Source: CAWGMT01 sp963823675 (lineage in GTDB: Bacteria; Planctomycetota; Planctomycetia; Isosphaerales; Isosphaeraceae). Taken from it: a stretch of DNA of 64,000 bases. The position numbers were made by a program, and so were the translations under genes. Below the pieces are notes generated by a model. The model was not told where the DNA came from and made no database searches. It saw only the letters and a list, made by a program, of their open reading frames with translations. Within the stretch, counting starts at the first letter, position 1. Every line of letters starts with the position of its first letter. Of this stretch, positions 10,155 through 20,215 are shown piece after piece. Where the stretch lies: the NCBI GenBank assembly GCA_963823675.1, contig CAWGMT010000004.1, forward strand, positions 310,001 to 374,000, written 5' to 3'.

Positions 10155-11311
10155 CGATCAACCTCCCGTCGGGCCCAGGCATCGACACTCCACAAAAGGT
10201 CGAGAGTGGGCCGCGGATCAAACGTATGATGCTCGACGACCGCGCGGCAGGCCAAAGCGATGTCGAGAAAACCGATCTCTCCCCTGAGGAACCGGGCCAC
10301 GGCCGTCTCGTTGGCCGCATTGAGCGCCGCCCCGGCCGTCCCGCCGCGCCTCATGACCTCGAAACCAAGATCCAGGCTGGGGAACGTCTCGCGATCGGGC
10401 GGCTCAAAATGAAGCGAGACCGGCCTCCCCAGATCGAGCCGCTCGCCAACTCCCGCCGTGCGATCCGGATAAGTGAGTGCGTACTGAATCGGCAGCCGCA
10501 TGTCCGGCGGAGACATCTGCGCGATCACACTGCCGTCTGTGAACTCAACCATAGAGTGTACGATGCTCTCCGGATGAATCACCACCTCAATCTGGGAGGG
10601 CTCGAGCTGGAAGAGCCAGCGCGCCTCGATCACCTCGAGCGCCTTGTTCATCAAGGTCGCCGAATCGATGGTGATCTTGGGGCCCATCTGCCAGGTGGGA
10701 TGCTGCAAAGCGTCGGCGGGCGTGACGGAGCCGAGCTCCTGCCGGGACCGGCCCCGGAACGGCCCGCCCGACGAGGTCAGAATCACTCGACGCACCTCCT
10801 GGCGCTTGCCGGCCATGAGCGCCTGAAAGATCGCCGAGTGCTCGCTGTCGACCGGCAGGATCGGCACGCCGCGAGCCTGGGCCAATTCCATGACCAGCGG
10901 CCCGGCAACAACCAGGGTCTCCTTGTTGGCCAGAGCCACGATCTTACCGGCTTCGAGCGCCGCCCACGTGCCGCGCAATCCGGCTGCTCCGACGATCGCA
11001 CTCAGAACGCGATCCGTCTCGGGATGCTGGACCATCCGCACCACGGCGTCGGGGCCCTTCAAGACCTCGACACCCGTTCCCTTGAGCTCCTGCTCGAGCT
11101 GGCTGGCGAAGTCGTTGTCGGTCACCGCCGCGAACCGAGGCCGCAACCGGCGGGCTTGATCGGCAAGGGCCTGCCAGCGGCAATGCGCGCTCAAGCCCCA
11201 TGCCGTGAGCCGGCGCCCCAGGTCGCCTTCGATGACAGATAGCGCGCTACAGCCGATCGAGCCGGTCGAGCCGAGGACGACGACCCGAGACGTTAAATCA
11301 CGATGCTCCAT
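10142..11311 (-). CDS. dxr: 1-deoxy-D-xylulose 5-phosphate reductoisomerase
   Basis: Second step of the MEP isoprenoid pathway: rearrangement and NADPH-dependent reduction of 1-deoxyxylulose 5-phosphate to 2-C-methylerythritol 4-phosphate, in the cytoplasm. At 389 residues it has the usual length. Visible motifs are the nucleotide-binding GSTGSIG at residues 14-20, ALANKETLV, the metal/substrate block PVDSEHSAIFQ, and DSATLMNKALEVIEARWLF. It is uninterrupted, and its 3' end overlaps the start of rseP by 13 bases, so the two are probably translated together. The divergent gene upstream starts about 200 bases away. Confidence 0.95.
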   Translation of the reverse strand: MEHRDLTSRVVVLGSTGSIGCSALSVIEGDLGRRLTAWGLSAHCRWQALADQARRLRPRFAAVTDNDFASQLEQELKGTGVEVLKGPDAVVRMVQHPETDRVLSAIVGAAGLRGTWAALEAGKIVALANKETLVVAGPLVMELAQARGVPILPVDSEHSAIFQALMAGKRQEVRRVILTSSGGPFRGRSRQELGSVTPADALQHPTWQMGPKITIDSATLMNKALEVIEARWLFQLEPSQIEVVIHPESIVHSMVEFTDGSVIAQMSPPDMRLPIQYALTYPDRTAGVGERLDLGRPVSLHFEPPDRETFPSLDLGFEVMRRGGTAGAALNAANETAVARFLRGEIGFLDIALACRAVVEHHTFDPRPTLDLLWSVDAWARREVDRWKR

Positions 11312-11509
11312 GCACGTCCCCAGTTTCCGGGTCGAGCAGCCGCTCCCGTCGCACGGTCACTTAACCCAGATGCACTATAGAGATTCCCCCGATGCGGGAC
11401 AAGCCGGGCCGATCCGCCGCGGGAAAGAGATCCCTTTTCGATTCCGCGAAAACTTGTTCCATTGGAAGAACGGCGAGATTCGTCGTCACCGTCCGCACTG
11501 GAGTCATCG

Positions 11510-12754
11510 ATGTTTATGCGCGCGACTGATCCTCGGTTTCGAATTGCAGCCAGGCTCTGCCTTGTGACCGCGTGTCTCTTGTGGGGCTGCTCCCAGAAGC
11601 AAGAAGAGCTGAAGCTCGACCCGGGCGCCTCGCCATTTTTCCCCGGGCCGGTCCCGGCGGACGCCAAGACCGCGGCCGGTATGGGTCGTGCCGGGCCCAC
11701 CGACCGGACGGACCACTCAGACAAACGTGCGATCCCGGATCGGCTCGCGCCCATCAATACGACGCTGGGCGCGAACGAAGTCGAGCGGCAACTGCGCCTC
11801 GCCCAGCGCGCGGCCAGGGACGGCGATTTGACCGGCGCCGGCGCAATGCTCGACCGAGTCCTGGCGGCTGAGCCCAACAATCGGGAGGCGCTGGTCCAGC
11901 GGGCTGCCCTCGCGCTCGGAGCGTTTTACCGGGAAACCGACCTGGCCGATCGCCTGGCCGCCATCGCCAAGGCGGGTGAGCTGGCCCGGGCCATCCTGCG
12001 CGCCAATGAAGTGCTCAAGAACCACGAGATCGATGTCGTCGGCCGCACCCTCTACGCCGAGATCGAGGCTCGCTTGCTCGAAGGTCGCATCGATCAGGCT
12101 TTGGCCGCGCTCAAGAAGGCCAACGACCTGGGATTCAACGCCGTCCAGCGGGTCGAGGCAGACAAGAAGATGGCCGCGCTGCGGTCATCGCCTCAGTTCG
12201 GAGCCACCAAGAAGGCGATCGACGAGGCGATCGTGGCTCAGGCGCGCGAGCGCATCAAGCGGGCGCTCGATCAAACACCGAAGTTTGCTTTCGACTTCAC
12301 ACTGGCTGATCCCGACGGCAAGAAGGTCTCGCTCACGGATTTCAAGGGGAAGGTCGTGCTCGTGGACTTCTGGGGGACCTGGTGCAGCCCCTGCCGTCAG
12401 TCGCTTCCGGCCTTGATCGCGCTTTACAGGCGCCACCACCCGAATGGGCTCGAGATCGTCGGGCTCAACTACGAGAAAGACGCCGACAGCGAAGCGGCAG
12501 CCCGCGAGCTGGTCAGACAGGCGAAGAAGCACATGGGCATCCCCTATCCGTGCCTCATGGGGGATGATCAAACCAGGGACCGGGTTCCGGGCTTCGGCGC
12601 CTTCCCGACCTCCCTCTTGATCGATCGCTCGGGCAAGGTCCGAATGCTGGTCGTGGGCTATGACGAAAAATCGCTGCAAAAGATCGCCGACGCGATCATC
12701 GTCATGCTGAGCGAGAAATCGCCGGGGCCGGCTGCGCCAAAGGCCAAGCGCTGA
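11510..12754 (+). CDS. Lipoprotein with helical repeats and a C-terminal thioredoxin domain
   Basis: The start at 11510 (MFMRATDPRF) gives a signal peptide ending in a lipobox-like ACLLWGC with Cys27; an in-frame upstream start lacks this. Residues ~80-250 are alpha-helical and TPR-like. Residues ~265-400 are a TlpA/ResA-type thioredoxin fold with the active site WCSPC at 291-295 and the cis-Pro loop GFGAFPTSLLID. It is expected to be a membrane-tethered disulfide reductase or oxidase on the outer face of the cytoplasmic membrane. It is divergent from dxr and convergent with the next gene. The physiological substrate is unknown. Confidence 0.85.
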   Translation: MFMRATDPRFRIAARLCLVTACLLWGCSQKQEELKLDPGASPFFPGPVPADAKTAAGMGRAGPTDRTDHSDKRAIPDRLAPINTTLGANEVERQLRLAQRAARDGDLTGAGAMLDRVLAAEPNNREALVQRAALALGAFYRETDLADRLAAIAKAGELARAILRANEVLKNHEIDVVGRTLYAEIEARLLEGRIDQALAALKKANDLGFNAVQRVEADKKMAALRSSPQFGATKKAIDEAIVAQARERIKRALDQTPKFAFDFTLADPDGKKVSLTDFKGKVVLVDFWGTWCSPCRQSLPALIALYRRHHPNGLEIVGLNYEKDADSEAAARELVRQAKKHMGIPYPCLMGDDQTRDRVPGFGAFPTSLLIDRSGKVRMLVVGYDEKSLQKIADAIIVMLSEKSPGPAAPKAKR

Positions 12755-12826
12755 TGCCGAGGCGCATTCCCCGTGATCTCTGTGGCCGTGGCTCCCGGTG
12801 CGGCATCGCACGTTAGACCGCCGTTG

Positions 12827-13690
12827 TCATTCCGTGCTCCAACGCCTCGGCGGTGTGACCTCGAACCGTCCCGTCGGCGGGCTGAATTTGACGCCCACGC
12901 GCCAGAGCAGGTCGGGCTGGTGCTTGGCCAGCAGGTACTTCATGACCACCTCGTCGGAGGGGGGCATGCCGGGATCCTGAAAGACAACACATAACCGCGT
13001 CACCGGGCGGCGGGTCTTGGCGTCCCAGACCTCGATCAAGCCGTGAGGCCTGCGCGGGATGCGGAAATAATTGTCGCCGTTCTTCACCGTCAAGCAATCG
13101 AACTGACAGAACTCGTGAAATTCCTTGGGCTCGACGACGTCGCGCACCAGCTCCGCGGCGACCAGCTCGGGCACGCCGCGCTGGTATTCCGAGGAATCGA
13201 GCCGCATCGGCTCGTCCTGACAGGTCGGCTGCGGATGGCTCTTGCCCTCGATGACCCGGAAGATCTCCCACGCCACCAGCCGGGCGTAGCCGGCCCGCAA
13301 GGCGGTGCTCGAGATGACCAGGTGAGGAAACGAGGCGGCCGTGCGCACGACCTCGTGGGCGAAAGCCTGGACCTCGCGCTGAAGCTTCTCCATCCAGTAT
13401 CGAGGCAGCTTGGCCCGGTCGCTCTCGGAATAGCGGAACGGCCTGGGCCCGACATCCGGAATCACCAGCTCGACCTCGTCCTTGCCGCGATCGAGCACGC
13501 GCAGCACGGAATCATAAGTGGCTTCACCCCGAACAAACCGCTCGGCCGCGTCCGCGTGGCCGGAACTCCTGATGCGCACGATCCGATAGCTCGGCCTGGC
13601 CAGGAACACGACCTCGCGCGCCAGGGAATCATCCGCGCACCGAATGTCCTGGACATCGATCTCCCAGCGAAGATAACCCGTGCGGATCAT
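12827..13690 (-). CDS. Hypothetical protein (287 residues)
   Basis: Uninterrupted frame, no signal peptide, no domain that I recognise. The N-terminus reads MIRTGYLRWEIDVQD. Charged and aromatic blocks such as EFHEFCQFDCLTVKNGDNYF and GLIEVWDAKTRRPVTRLCVV are typical of a folded cytoplasmic protein. Its start codon abuts a run of heptamer repeats (13691-13833), so the ribosome-binding and promoter region consists of the repeat and shows no clear Shine-Dalgarno sequence. It is convergent with the thioredoxin lipoprotein. Function unknown. Confidence 0.6.
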   Translation of the reverse strand: MIRTGYLRWEIDVQDIRCADDSLAREVVFLARPSYRIVRIRSSGHADAAERFVRGEATYDSVLRVLDRGKDEVELVIPDVGPRPFRYSESDRAKLPRYWMEKLQREVQAFAHEVVRTAASFPHLVISSTALRAGYARLVAWEIFRVIEGKSHPQPTCQDEPMRLDSSEYQRGVPELVAAELVRDVVEPKEFHEFCQFDCLTVKNGDNYFRIPRRPHGLIEVWDAKTRRPVTRLCVVFQDPGMPPSDEVVMKYLLAKHQPDLLWRVGVKFSPPTGRFEVTPPRRWSTE

Positions 13691-13833
13691 GGTCCGTTGT
13701 CCGTTGTCCGTGGTCCGTGGTCCGTGGTCCGTGGTCAGTCGTCAGTGGTCCGTGGTCCGTGGTCAGTCGTCAGTCGTCAGTCGTCACTCGTCACTCGTCA
13801 GTGGTCCGTGGTCCGTGGTCCGTGGTCCGTGGT
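13691..13833. repeat. Heptanucleotide tandem repeat
   Basis: About twenty 7-bp units with interspersed variants: GTCCGTG dominates, with GTCAGTC, GTCACTC and GTCAGTG blocks. The array occupies the entire region immediately upstream of the 287-residue gene on the minus strand. Short tandem heptamers of this kind are known in cyanobacteria and some planctomycetes. Not a CRISPR: the units are too short and there are no spacers. Confidence 0.85.
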
Positions 13834-13852
13834 TGGGCGCTGCGCGAAAGTA

Positions 13853-13886
13853 AGTGTCGCCTTTCGTTCCGCGAAAGACGACTTTT
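13853..13886. repeat. Small GCGAAAG-type palindromic repeat, copy 1
   Basis: AGTGTCGCCTTTCGTTCCGC followed by GAAAGACGAC forms an imperfect hairpin (GTCGCCTTTCG against CGAAAGACGAC). A second copy in inverse orientation lies at 39961-39990 downstream of the kinase gene. No coding content. Confidence 0.6.
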
Positions 13887-13901
13887 CCGGATCCTGTAGT
13901 G

Positions 13902-14078
13902 GGGAAATCGGGTGACTCGTTCCCACGCTCTGCGTGGGAATGCCTCCGTGGCCGCTCTGCGGCCCTCTGCCGGGACGGGACGACGCGGAGCGCCCTAGGC
14001 GGCCTTCCCACGCAGAGCGTGGGAACGAGTGTCTCCGCGATGTTCCGTCCCGGGGGCAAAGCCTGCCGCCCGATTTCC
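13902..14078. repeat. 177-bp nested palindromic (MITE-like) element, copy 3
   Basis: Outer arms GGGAAATCGGG and CCCGATTTCC, inner arms TCGTTCCCACGCTCTGCGTG and CACGCAGAGCGTGGGAACGA. This copy lies outside the tandem sigma duplication, which shows the element is dispersed. It has the most perfect inner arms of the three. Confidence 0.8.
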
Positions 14079-14112
14079 TTTACCGGGCGTGCGTGGCCCG
14101 GGAAGGCCGGCT

Positions 14113-14340
14113 TCAACCTCCCTGAATCGCCGGGACGATCAGGATCTCCGCAGCCGTCTTCTCGAAGCGCTCTATCGGGGTCGAACGCCCCGGACCATCG
14201 AGACGAAACGCCAGACGGCCCGCCGTGAGGTGCTCGGCAAACGCCGACTCGGCGACAGCGATCGTCTCGGGTCGATCCTTGTCCCATTCCGCCAAGGTGA
14301 GGTCGCCGTGTCCGGTCTTCAAGATCCGCAGTTTGGACAT
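14113..14340 (-). CDS. Small conserved-looking hypothetical protein (75 residues)
   Basis: Begins MSKLRILKTGHGDLTLAEWD; the start at 14340 has a good Shine-Dalgarno (AAGGAG eight bases upstream). It is acidic to neutral with no membrane segment and no cysteines. The opening part, which reads like a short beta-hairpin ending in LAEWD, resembles small planctomycete proteins I remember, but I know of no function. It ends next to the third MITE-like element. Confidence 0.6.
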   Translation of the reverse strand: MSKLRILKTGHGDLTLAEWDKDRPETIAVAESAFAEHLTAGRLAFRLDGPGRSTPIERFEKTAAEILIVPAIQGG

Positions 14341-14468
14341 TTCCGATACTCCTTCCGACAATCGGACCAACTACCCATTCCGCTCGAGGCTGTCAACCAG
14401 ATCTACCCCGGTCGTCGCCGGACACGCAAGGTATCGAGAAAGGATGGATCCACCGCATTAGTAGTTTA

Positions 14469-14510
14469 GCCGAAAATGCCCATTCCAGCCACAGGAATCG
14501 GCATTTTGGC
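14469..14510. terminator. Hairpin downstream of the bTHX gene
   Basis: GCCGAAAATGCCCATTCC and GGAATCGGCATTTTGGC form a long stem with two mismatches and a 7-base loop, 41 bases past the bTHX stop codon on the minus strand. No long T-run follows, so Rho-independent termination is plausible but not certain. Confidence 0.45.
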
Positions 14511-14550
14511 CCCTTCGTGATGACACGAAGCATCGCCCGGGCCCGGTCCT

Positions 14551-14673
14551 CTACGAATGCGAGCTTCCCGCCCCTTTGGCCTTCTTCCGCCCCTCCGACG
14601 GCTTTGGTCGTCGTTTGCCGTAAGTCCCCCGGAAGATCTTGCCTCGCTTCGATCGTCGATCACCCTTGCCCAT
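14551..14673 (-). CDS. 30S ribosomal protein bTHX
   Basis: A 40-residue, very basic protein starting MGKGDRRSKRGKIFRGTYGK, which matches the bTHX (Thx) family first described in Thermus. The peptide binds in the head of the 30S subunit and stabilises 16S rRNA. The start at 14673 has GGGAG upstream; the frame extends further but the extra residues do not fit the family. The C-terminal tail is Lys/Ser-rich. Such short genes are often missed. Confidence 0.85.
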   Translation of the reverse strand: MGKGDRRSKRGKIFRGTYGKRRPKPSEGRKKAKGAGSSHS

Positions 14674-14803
14674 GAACCTGGCTCCCGAGAAAAAAACGGT
14701 GGTTTCTGCAATCGGCTTGAGTTCCCGATCCGATACGCTTACCATGTAACGAGCACTGACGTTTGTCGTTTTTGCCGCGATCACGACGCTGGGAGTTCTT
14801 GCG

Positions 14804-17392
14804 ATGCTTCGTCTGAGCTTCTTCCCGCGGGCAAGCCTCGCTGTGGGGGTGATCCTCTGCATCGGGTGTCAAGCTCGCGTCGCTCCCAGCAAGGCACCAC
14901 CGGGGGTGTCCGTCGCCAAGCCTGCGGGACCTTCCCGATCAGGGCAAGAGCCCGCCGGCACGGCCCTGGCGAGCCCGGCGGCCGCGGCTGGCCCGTCCGC
15001 CCACGCGGACGCCCCGTTACGGATTTCGCCGGCAGAGTTCACGATAACGGCAGACGATGCCGGATTGCAACTCCTACTTGGGCGGGACGACGACGGCTCG
15101 ACCCGCGACTTGACCGCCCTGGCCGCCTGGACGGCCGAGCCGCCCGGGTTTGTCCAGATCGACTCGAATGGTTACCTACGGCCCGCGACCGCGGGCAACA
15201 AAAATGTTCTGGTGACGGTTCATGCCGCGGTCGACGGCCAGACGGCCGCTGGCGCGGTCACGCTGGAAGCGAGAGGACGCCGGTCCTGGGACTTCGGCCA
15301 GGATATCGTCCCGATCCTGACCCGGTCCGGCTGCAACACGGGCAATTGTCATGGCCGGGCGGATGGCCAGAATGGCTTTCATCTGTCGCTTTTCGGTTAC
15401 GATCCCGCCGGCGATTATGTGGCCCTGACGCGCGACGGCGGGCAGCGGCGGCTGTCGAGATTTGCGCCCGAGGAGAGCCTCTTTCTGGCCAAGGCCACCG
15501 GCCGGCTCGCCCACGGCGGCGGCGCGCGATTCCTGGTCCGGTCGCCCGAATATGAGACTGTGCTGGCCTGGCTCCGGGATGGGGCGCCCGAGCGCGCCTG
15601 AAAACGCATGGCGAACTTGCCAAGGTTACCGTCGAGCCCCGCCTCGCCCGCCAGCAGGAGCCCGGCCCGCGGCAGGTCCGGGTCGTCGCCCATTTCGCCG
15701 ACGGACACGAGCGCGACGTGACGCGGCTCGCGTCCTATCGCGTCAACGATGACGCCGCGGCCGCAGTGACCCAGGACGGGCGCCGCACTGCTCAAGACGC
15801 GGGCCGAAACCGACGTGATCGTGCGCTACCAGTCACAGATCGTGAGCGTCCGGCTCTCCACCGTCATCAACCCGGACCTGAAATTCGACTTTTCCCAGGC
15901 TCAAGCGGCGGAACTTCATCGACAATGAGCTGTTCAAACGTCTCGAATCGCTCAAGGTGCCGCCGAGCCCGCCGGCGAGCGACGCGACGTTCCTCCGCCG
16001 GGTTTCACTCGATCTGACGGGCGAGCAGCCCGCCCCCGACGAGGTCCGGCGATTCCTGGCCGATCAAGATCCGGACAATCGCATCAAGCTGATCGACCGG
16101 CTGCTGGCGAAGCCGGAATTTGTCCTGTTCTGGCGGATCAAGCTGGGAGACCTGCTCCAGATCAGCTCGGCCCGGCAGGGCAACGGCGCCTATCGCTACC
16201 AGGCGTGGATCGACGAATGCCTGTCCAAGAATCGGCCCTGGGACGACGTGGTCCGCACCTTGCTGACGGCAGTCGGCGATCCCAACGACGTCGAAACCGG
16301 CGGGCCGGTCAACTACGCCATGGATTCGCTCGAGGCCAACGTGGCGGCCGAGCTGACGGCGCAACGCTTCCTGGGGCTGCGACTAAGGTGCGCCCAGTGT
16401 CACAATCACCCCTTCGATATCTGGACCCAGGACGACTATTTCGGCCTGGCCGCCTTCTTCGCCAAGGTCCAGCGGGGTGCGGCCGGGGAATGATGGCGAC
16501 ACGCGCCACGATCTCGATCAATCCCGACGGCCAGATTCTGCACCTGCGAACCAAGAAACCCGCTGCGCCGCGGCTGCTCGACGGCAAGCCGGTCGCCACG
16601 ACGGGGAAAGACGATCCGCGGAAGGCGCTCGCCGCCTGGATCACGGCCCAGGATAATCCGTACTTCGCCCGGGCAGTCGCCAACTGGGTCTGGGCGCAGC
16701 TCTTCGGCAAGGGACTGGTCGATCCGTCGGACGACATGAGCCGCGCCAATCCGCCGGTTCATCCCGACCTGCTCGATGCCCTGGCCCGGCATTTCGTCGC
16801 CAGGAAATTCGACCTGCGCGACTTGATCCGGACCGTCGCTTCGTCGGAAGCTTACGGTCTTTCGTCGTCGCCGGTCGCGGGCAACAAGCAGGACGTGCGT
16901 CTGTTTTCGCACCAGATTCCCCGGCCGCTCACGGCCCACCAGATGGCCGACGCCCTGGCGCAGGCGACCGATGTGCCCAACCGGTTCGAGAACGACGCGG
17001 CCCGGGCGTACCGGCGGGCGATCGAGATCGCCGACCCGACCAAAGCGAGCACGATCCTGGATACCTTCGGCCGCTGCGCGCGAACGGCGACCTGCGCCAC
17101 GACGCCCGCCCCGCCGCTGTCGCTTCGGCAGGCGCTGCTCTTGATCGGCGGCGACGTGATCGAAACCAAGGTGACCAGCTTGAATGGCTACCTGAGCAGC
17201 GCGCTCAAGCTCGAGCTCGAGCCCGAGGAACTTGTCGAAAACCTCTATTACCGCACGGTCTGCCGCCCGCCGACGGCCGAGGAGCTGTCGCATTGGGCGG
17301 CCGAGCTCAAGGGAGCGAGGTCGCGGCGCGAGGCGGCCGAAGACCTCTTCTGGTCGTTGCTCAACTCGCGGGAGTTTGCCTTTAACCATTAA
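14804..17392 (+). CDS. BIG2/cytochrome c-like DUF1549-DUF1553 protein (frameshifted)
   Basis: Secreted planctomycete surface protein. It opens with a lipoprotein-like signal (LAVGVILCIGC), followed by a bacterial Ig-like region (residues ~60-160) and a haem-attachment-like motif CNTGNCHG near 15335. The DUF1549 part contains DATFLRRVSLDLTGEQPAPDE and LRLRCAQCHNHPFD. The DUF1553 part contains NPYFARAVANWVWAQLFGKG and ends LNSREFAFNH. Frame changes fall near 15600, 15780, 15900 and 16490, with homology kept throughout, so I treat it as one gene. The DUF1501 gene follows 12 bases later, which is the standard pairing. The biochemical role is not established. Confidence 0.85.
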
Positions 17393-17404
17393 GGGGAGAG
17401 ACCC

Positions 17405-18760
17405 ATGTCCAGAAATCTGATCCAACGGCCATGCAGCGGTCCGAGCCGACGTGAGATTCTCCGCATGGGGTCCCTGGCGTTTCTCGGCCTGGGCCTGGAC
17501 GACTGGTTCCGACTGCGCGCGGCGGCTGGGGCCCAGACGGCCCAGTCAGCCACGGTCAAGAACTGCATCCTGATCTGGCTGGCCGGCGGGCCGTCGCACC
17601 TGGACACTTTCGACCCCAAGCCCGCGGCCGCGGCCGACGTGCGGGGTGAGTTCAAGCCGATCGACACCTCCGTTGCGGGCCTCAAGATCAGCGAGGTGTT
17701 CCCCAACCTGGCCAAGGTCATGAACCAGGTCACCCTGATCCGGAGCATGACCTCACCCGAATCCGACCACGACCGGGCTTCCCACCATCTCTTGACGGGG
17801 TATCGTCCATCACCGGCGTTGGTTTATCCCGGCTACGGCAGCGTCGTCAGCCAAGACGCGGGAAGCGAGGCGAGGGATGCTGCCGCCGTACGTGGCCGTG
17901 CCCGATCCGCCGATCTTCGCGACGAGCGGCTATCTGAGCCCGGCCTACGACCCGTTCTCGGTATCGAGCGATCCGAACTCAGCCGGGCTTCCGCGTCCGG
18001 AACCTGACGCCGCCCGACCGGTTGACGCTCGAACGCCTGATGCGGCGCCGGGACATGGTCCGCAAGCTCGACGATTTTGCTCACGACGTTCCGGCGACGC
18101 CGCTGACTACCAGCCGCGACCAGTTCACCGAGCAGCGCCTACTCGCTCTTGACGTCGTCGGCCGCCCAGGCGGCGTTCAAGATCGGCGACGAGTCGCCGC
18201 GATCCGCGACCGCTACGGACGCACGACCTTCGGCCAGTCGTGCCTCCTGGCACGGCGGTTGATCGAGGCCGGCGTGTCGTTCATCACGCTCAACGACCGC
18301 GGGAGCCGGCCAGCTCGGCTGGGACACGCACGTGCAGAATTTCCCGACGATCAAGAACACCCTGGCCCCCCCCTCGGACAAGGGTGTCGCCGCGCTGCTC
18401 GGGCGACCTCGCCGATCGCGGATTGCTCGACCACACGCTTGGTCGTGATGATGGGCGAGTTCGGCCGCACACCCAAGATCAATCGCAACGCCGGCCGCGA
18501 TCATCACGGCCGGGCCAACTCGGTCCTGATGTTCGGCGCGGGCATGCCCGCCGGGCTGGTCCTGGGCCGGACCGACGCCACCGGCGACTCACCCGCCGAG
18601 CGCCCGGTCACCCCGGCCGATCTGGCCTCGGTGCTTCTACCAGCAGCTGGGCATCGACCCCGACACCAAGTTCGAGGCGCCCGACGGCCGCCCGATTCGA
18701 TTGGTTGACTTCGCCAATCCGCCGGGAGCTGATCTGAGATCCGAAGTGAGGCGAGTCTGA
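17405..18760 (+). CDS. DUF1501 protein with Tat signal (frameshifted)
   Basis: The N-terminus SRREILRMGSLAFLGLGLDD is a twin-arginine signal. It is followed by CILIWLAGGPSHLDTFDPKP and SPESDHDRASHHLLTGYRPS, both typical of DUF1501, a secreted family of the sulfatase/alkaline phosphatase-like fold. Later parts (VVMMGEFGRTPKIN, GRDHHGRANSVLMFG and the end RPIRLVDFANPPG) lie in other frames; I count about six shifts between 17860 and 18640. Partner of the preceding DUF1549 gene. Enzyme activity has not been established for the family. Confidence 0.82.
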
Positions 18761-18986
18761 AACCGGCTGTCCGCTGGCCGGTCGCCCTCGCCCATCCCTT
18801 GCCATTCCCTGCCACGCCTTGTGCTGGTAAGTCTGTGATAATGAGTCGCTGGGCTCTCGCCTCGGTCGATGCTTGTCTCAGATAGAGGTACTCGCGAGAG
18901 CAGCCCACGTGCGGGACCGGCCCACTGTGTGGTAAACTACTGCCGATTCGGTACGGTCCCCGTTCTCGCTCAGGAGTTTAACCCCG

Positions 18987-19346
18987 ATGTCGCAAGGTCC
19001 TCGCCGTCATCTCCGAATCGAAATCGTTGACGGAGTGACCGTTGTCAGCTTCGTCGAATCCAAGATCGTGACCGAGGAGAACATCCAGGAGGTCGGCGAC
19101 CAGCTTTACAGCCTGGTTGAGGACGAAGGTCACAAGAACATCCTGCTGAATTTCGGCAATGTTCAGTACCTCTCCAGCGCCGCTCTGGGCAAGCTGATCA
19201 ACCTCAAGAAGAAGGTTGCGTCGGTCAAGGGCCGGCTCAAGCTCTGCTGCATCCACCCCGACCTGCTCGAAGTCTTCCGCATCACCCGTCTCGATCAGGT
19301 CTTCGAGATCTATAGCGACGAGCAGTCGGCCCTCGACAAGTTCTAG
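18987..19346 (+). CDS. STAS-domain anti-sigma factor antagonist
   Basis: A 119-residue STAS protein of the SpoIIAA/RsbV type. In this family a phosphorylatable serine controls binding to an anti-sigma kinase, which releases the sigma factor. The key loop NVQYLSSAALGKLINL places Ser63/Ser64 at the phosphosite. AGGAG precedes the ATG. It stands alone here, with no anti-sigma kinase next to it, so its partner must be encoded elsewhere. Intact frame. Confidence 0.9.
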   Translation: MSQGPRRHLRIEIVDGVTVVSFVESKIVTEENIQEVGDQLYSLVEDEGHKNILLNFGNVQYLSSAALGKLINLKKKVASVKGRLKLCCIHPDLLEVFRITRLDQVFEIYSDEQSALDKF

Positions 19347-20215
19347 TTACGGAGGCTCGACGCTCGCCAGCTCCGCATCCTGGCAGGACTCGCCGAAGCC
19401 TCGCCCGGCCGGGTGCCGCGAGATGGCTCGTTGCGGGCCCCCTCCGGTGCGGCAGCCTGTCTTCGTGCCCGGCGAGGCGCGGCCCTGTTCGCCGGCCGCG
19501 CAGCGCCACGAGTCTCTGTATCAGCGAACCGATCCGCAGTGTTTTTCGCGGCCTGATGCCTTCCCGTCGGGACAGCCCGATTCGCTGGCGGTCCACGCCA
19601 CTCTGCGCACGATCGTTGCAAGGACCGCGCCGGCTCGCAGCCCCGCCCGCAGCCGGTCGACCAGTTGCCGGTCGATCAACATAATGCCGGGCCCCACGGG
19701 GCGGTCCGGGATCCGCACCCTGGCCCTTGATCAGCAGCAGCCGCGTGGTGCATTGCAACCCCGCTTTCGCCTCCCTCGGACGCGTATTCGCCGCGCCGAT
19801 ACCAAGCCCCCAGCCTCTGATCATCCTCAAGATCACCGTCCACGCGTCGTCATTCATGATGTCACCAATGTCCCCAGACCAGGCAAACGAACTGGTTCTT
19901 CTAATGACAGTAGATCTGCATTTACGGGAATCAAATTGCGGTGATTCTCAAGATTATTTCTTTCTCGTAGCATACTCGCAGCGATCGTGTCGAATGTGTC
20001 GATCGTCGATGCTTCGTTGACGCATGAATCTCGGATGCGGGATATGAGTCGCGGGAGTGGCGTGGTGTCATACGGGGCGGCGGCTGCCGGCCGGCGATGA
20101 ACGGGACAGCGCAACTTCAAAACGACCGGCGTGGGGGTTGACTTGAGCCGGTGCGACGACGACGATTCGATGCGTAACGCGTCCGATAGTGGTCTTCTGT
20201 TCCATAGATTCTCCG
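19347..20215. other. 870-bp region without a convincing gene
   Basis: Several open frames of 60-190 codons exist on both strands (the longest at 19282-19857, minus), but they overlap each other, are Arg/Pro/Gly-rich like random frames in GC-rich DNA, and show no motif. It may hold a decayed gene, since neighbouring frames on the minus strand each carry hydrophobic stretches (for example GIMLIDRQLVDRL), but I cannot identify it. Confidence 0.4.

Noticed and set aside
10226..11242. 338-codon plus-strand frame opposite dxr
   Set aside because: Antisense shadow of an unambiguous dxr gene.
13691..13833. Possible CRISPR array
   Set aside because: Repeats are 7 bp, contiguous and without spacers; no cas gene is present.
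19282..19857. 191-codon minus-strand frame downstream of the STAS gene
   Set aside because: Arg/Gly-rich, no start signal, overlaps the STAS coding end on the other strand and has no domain.
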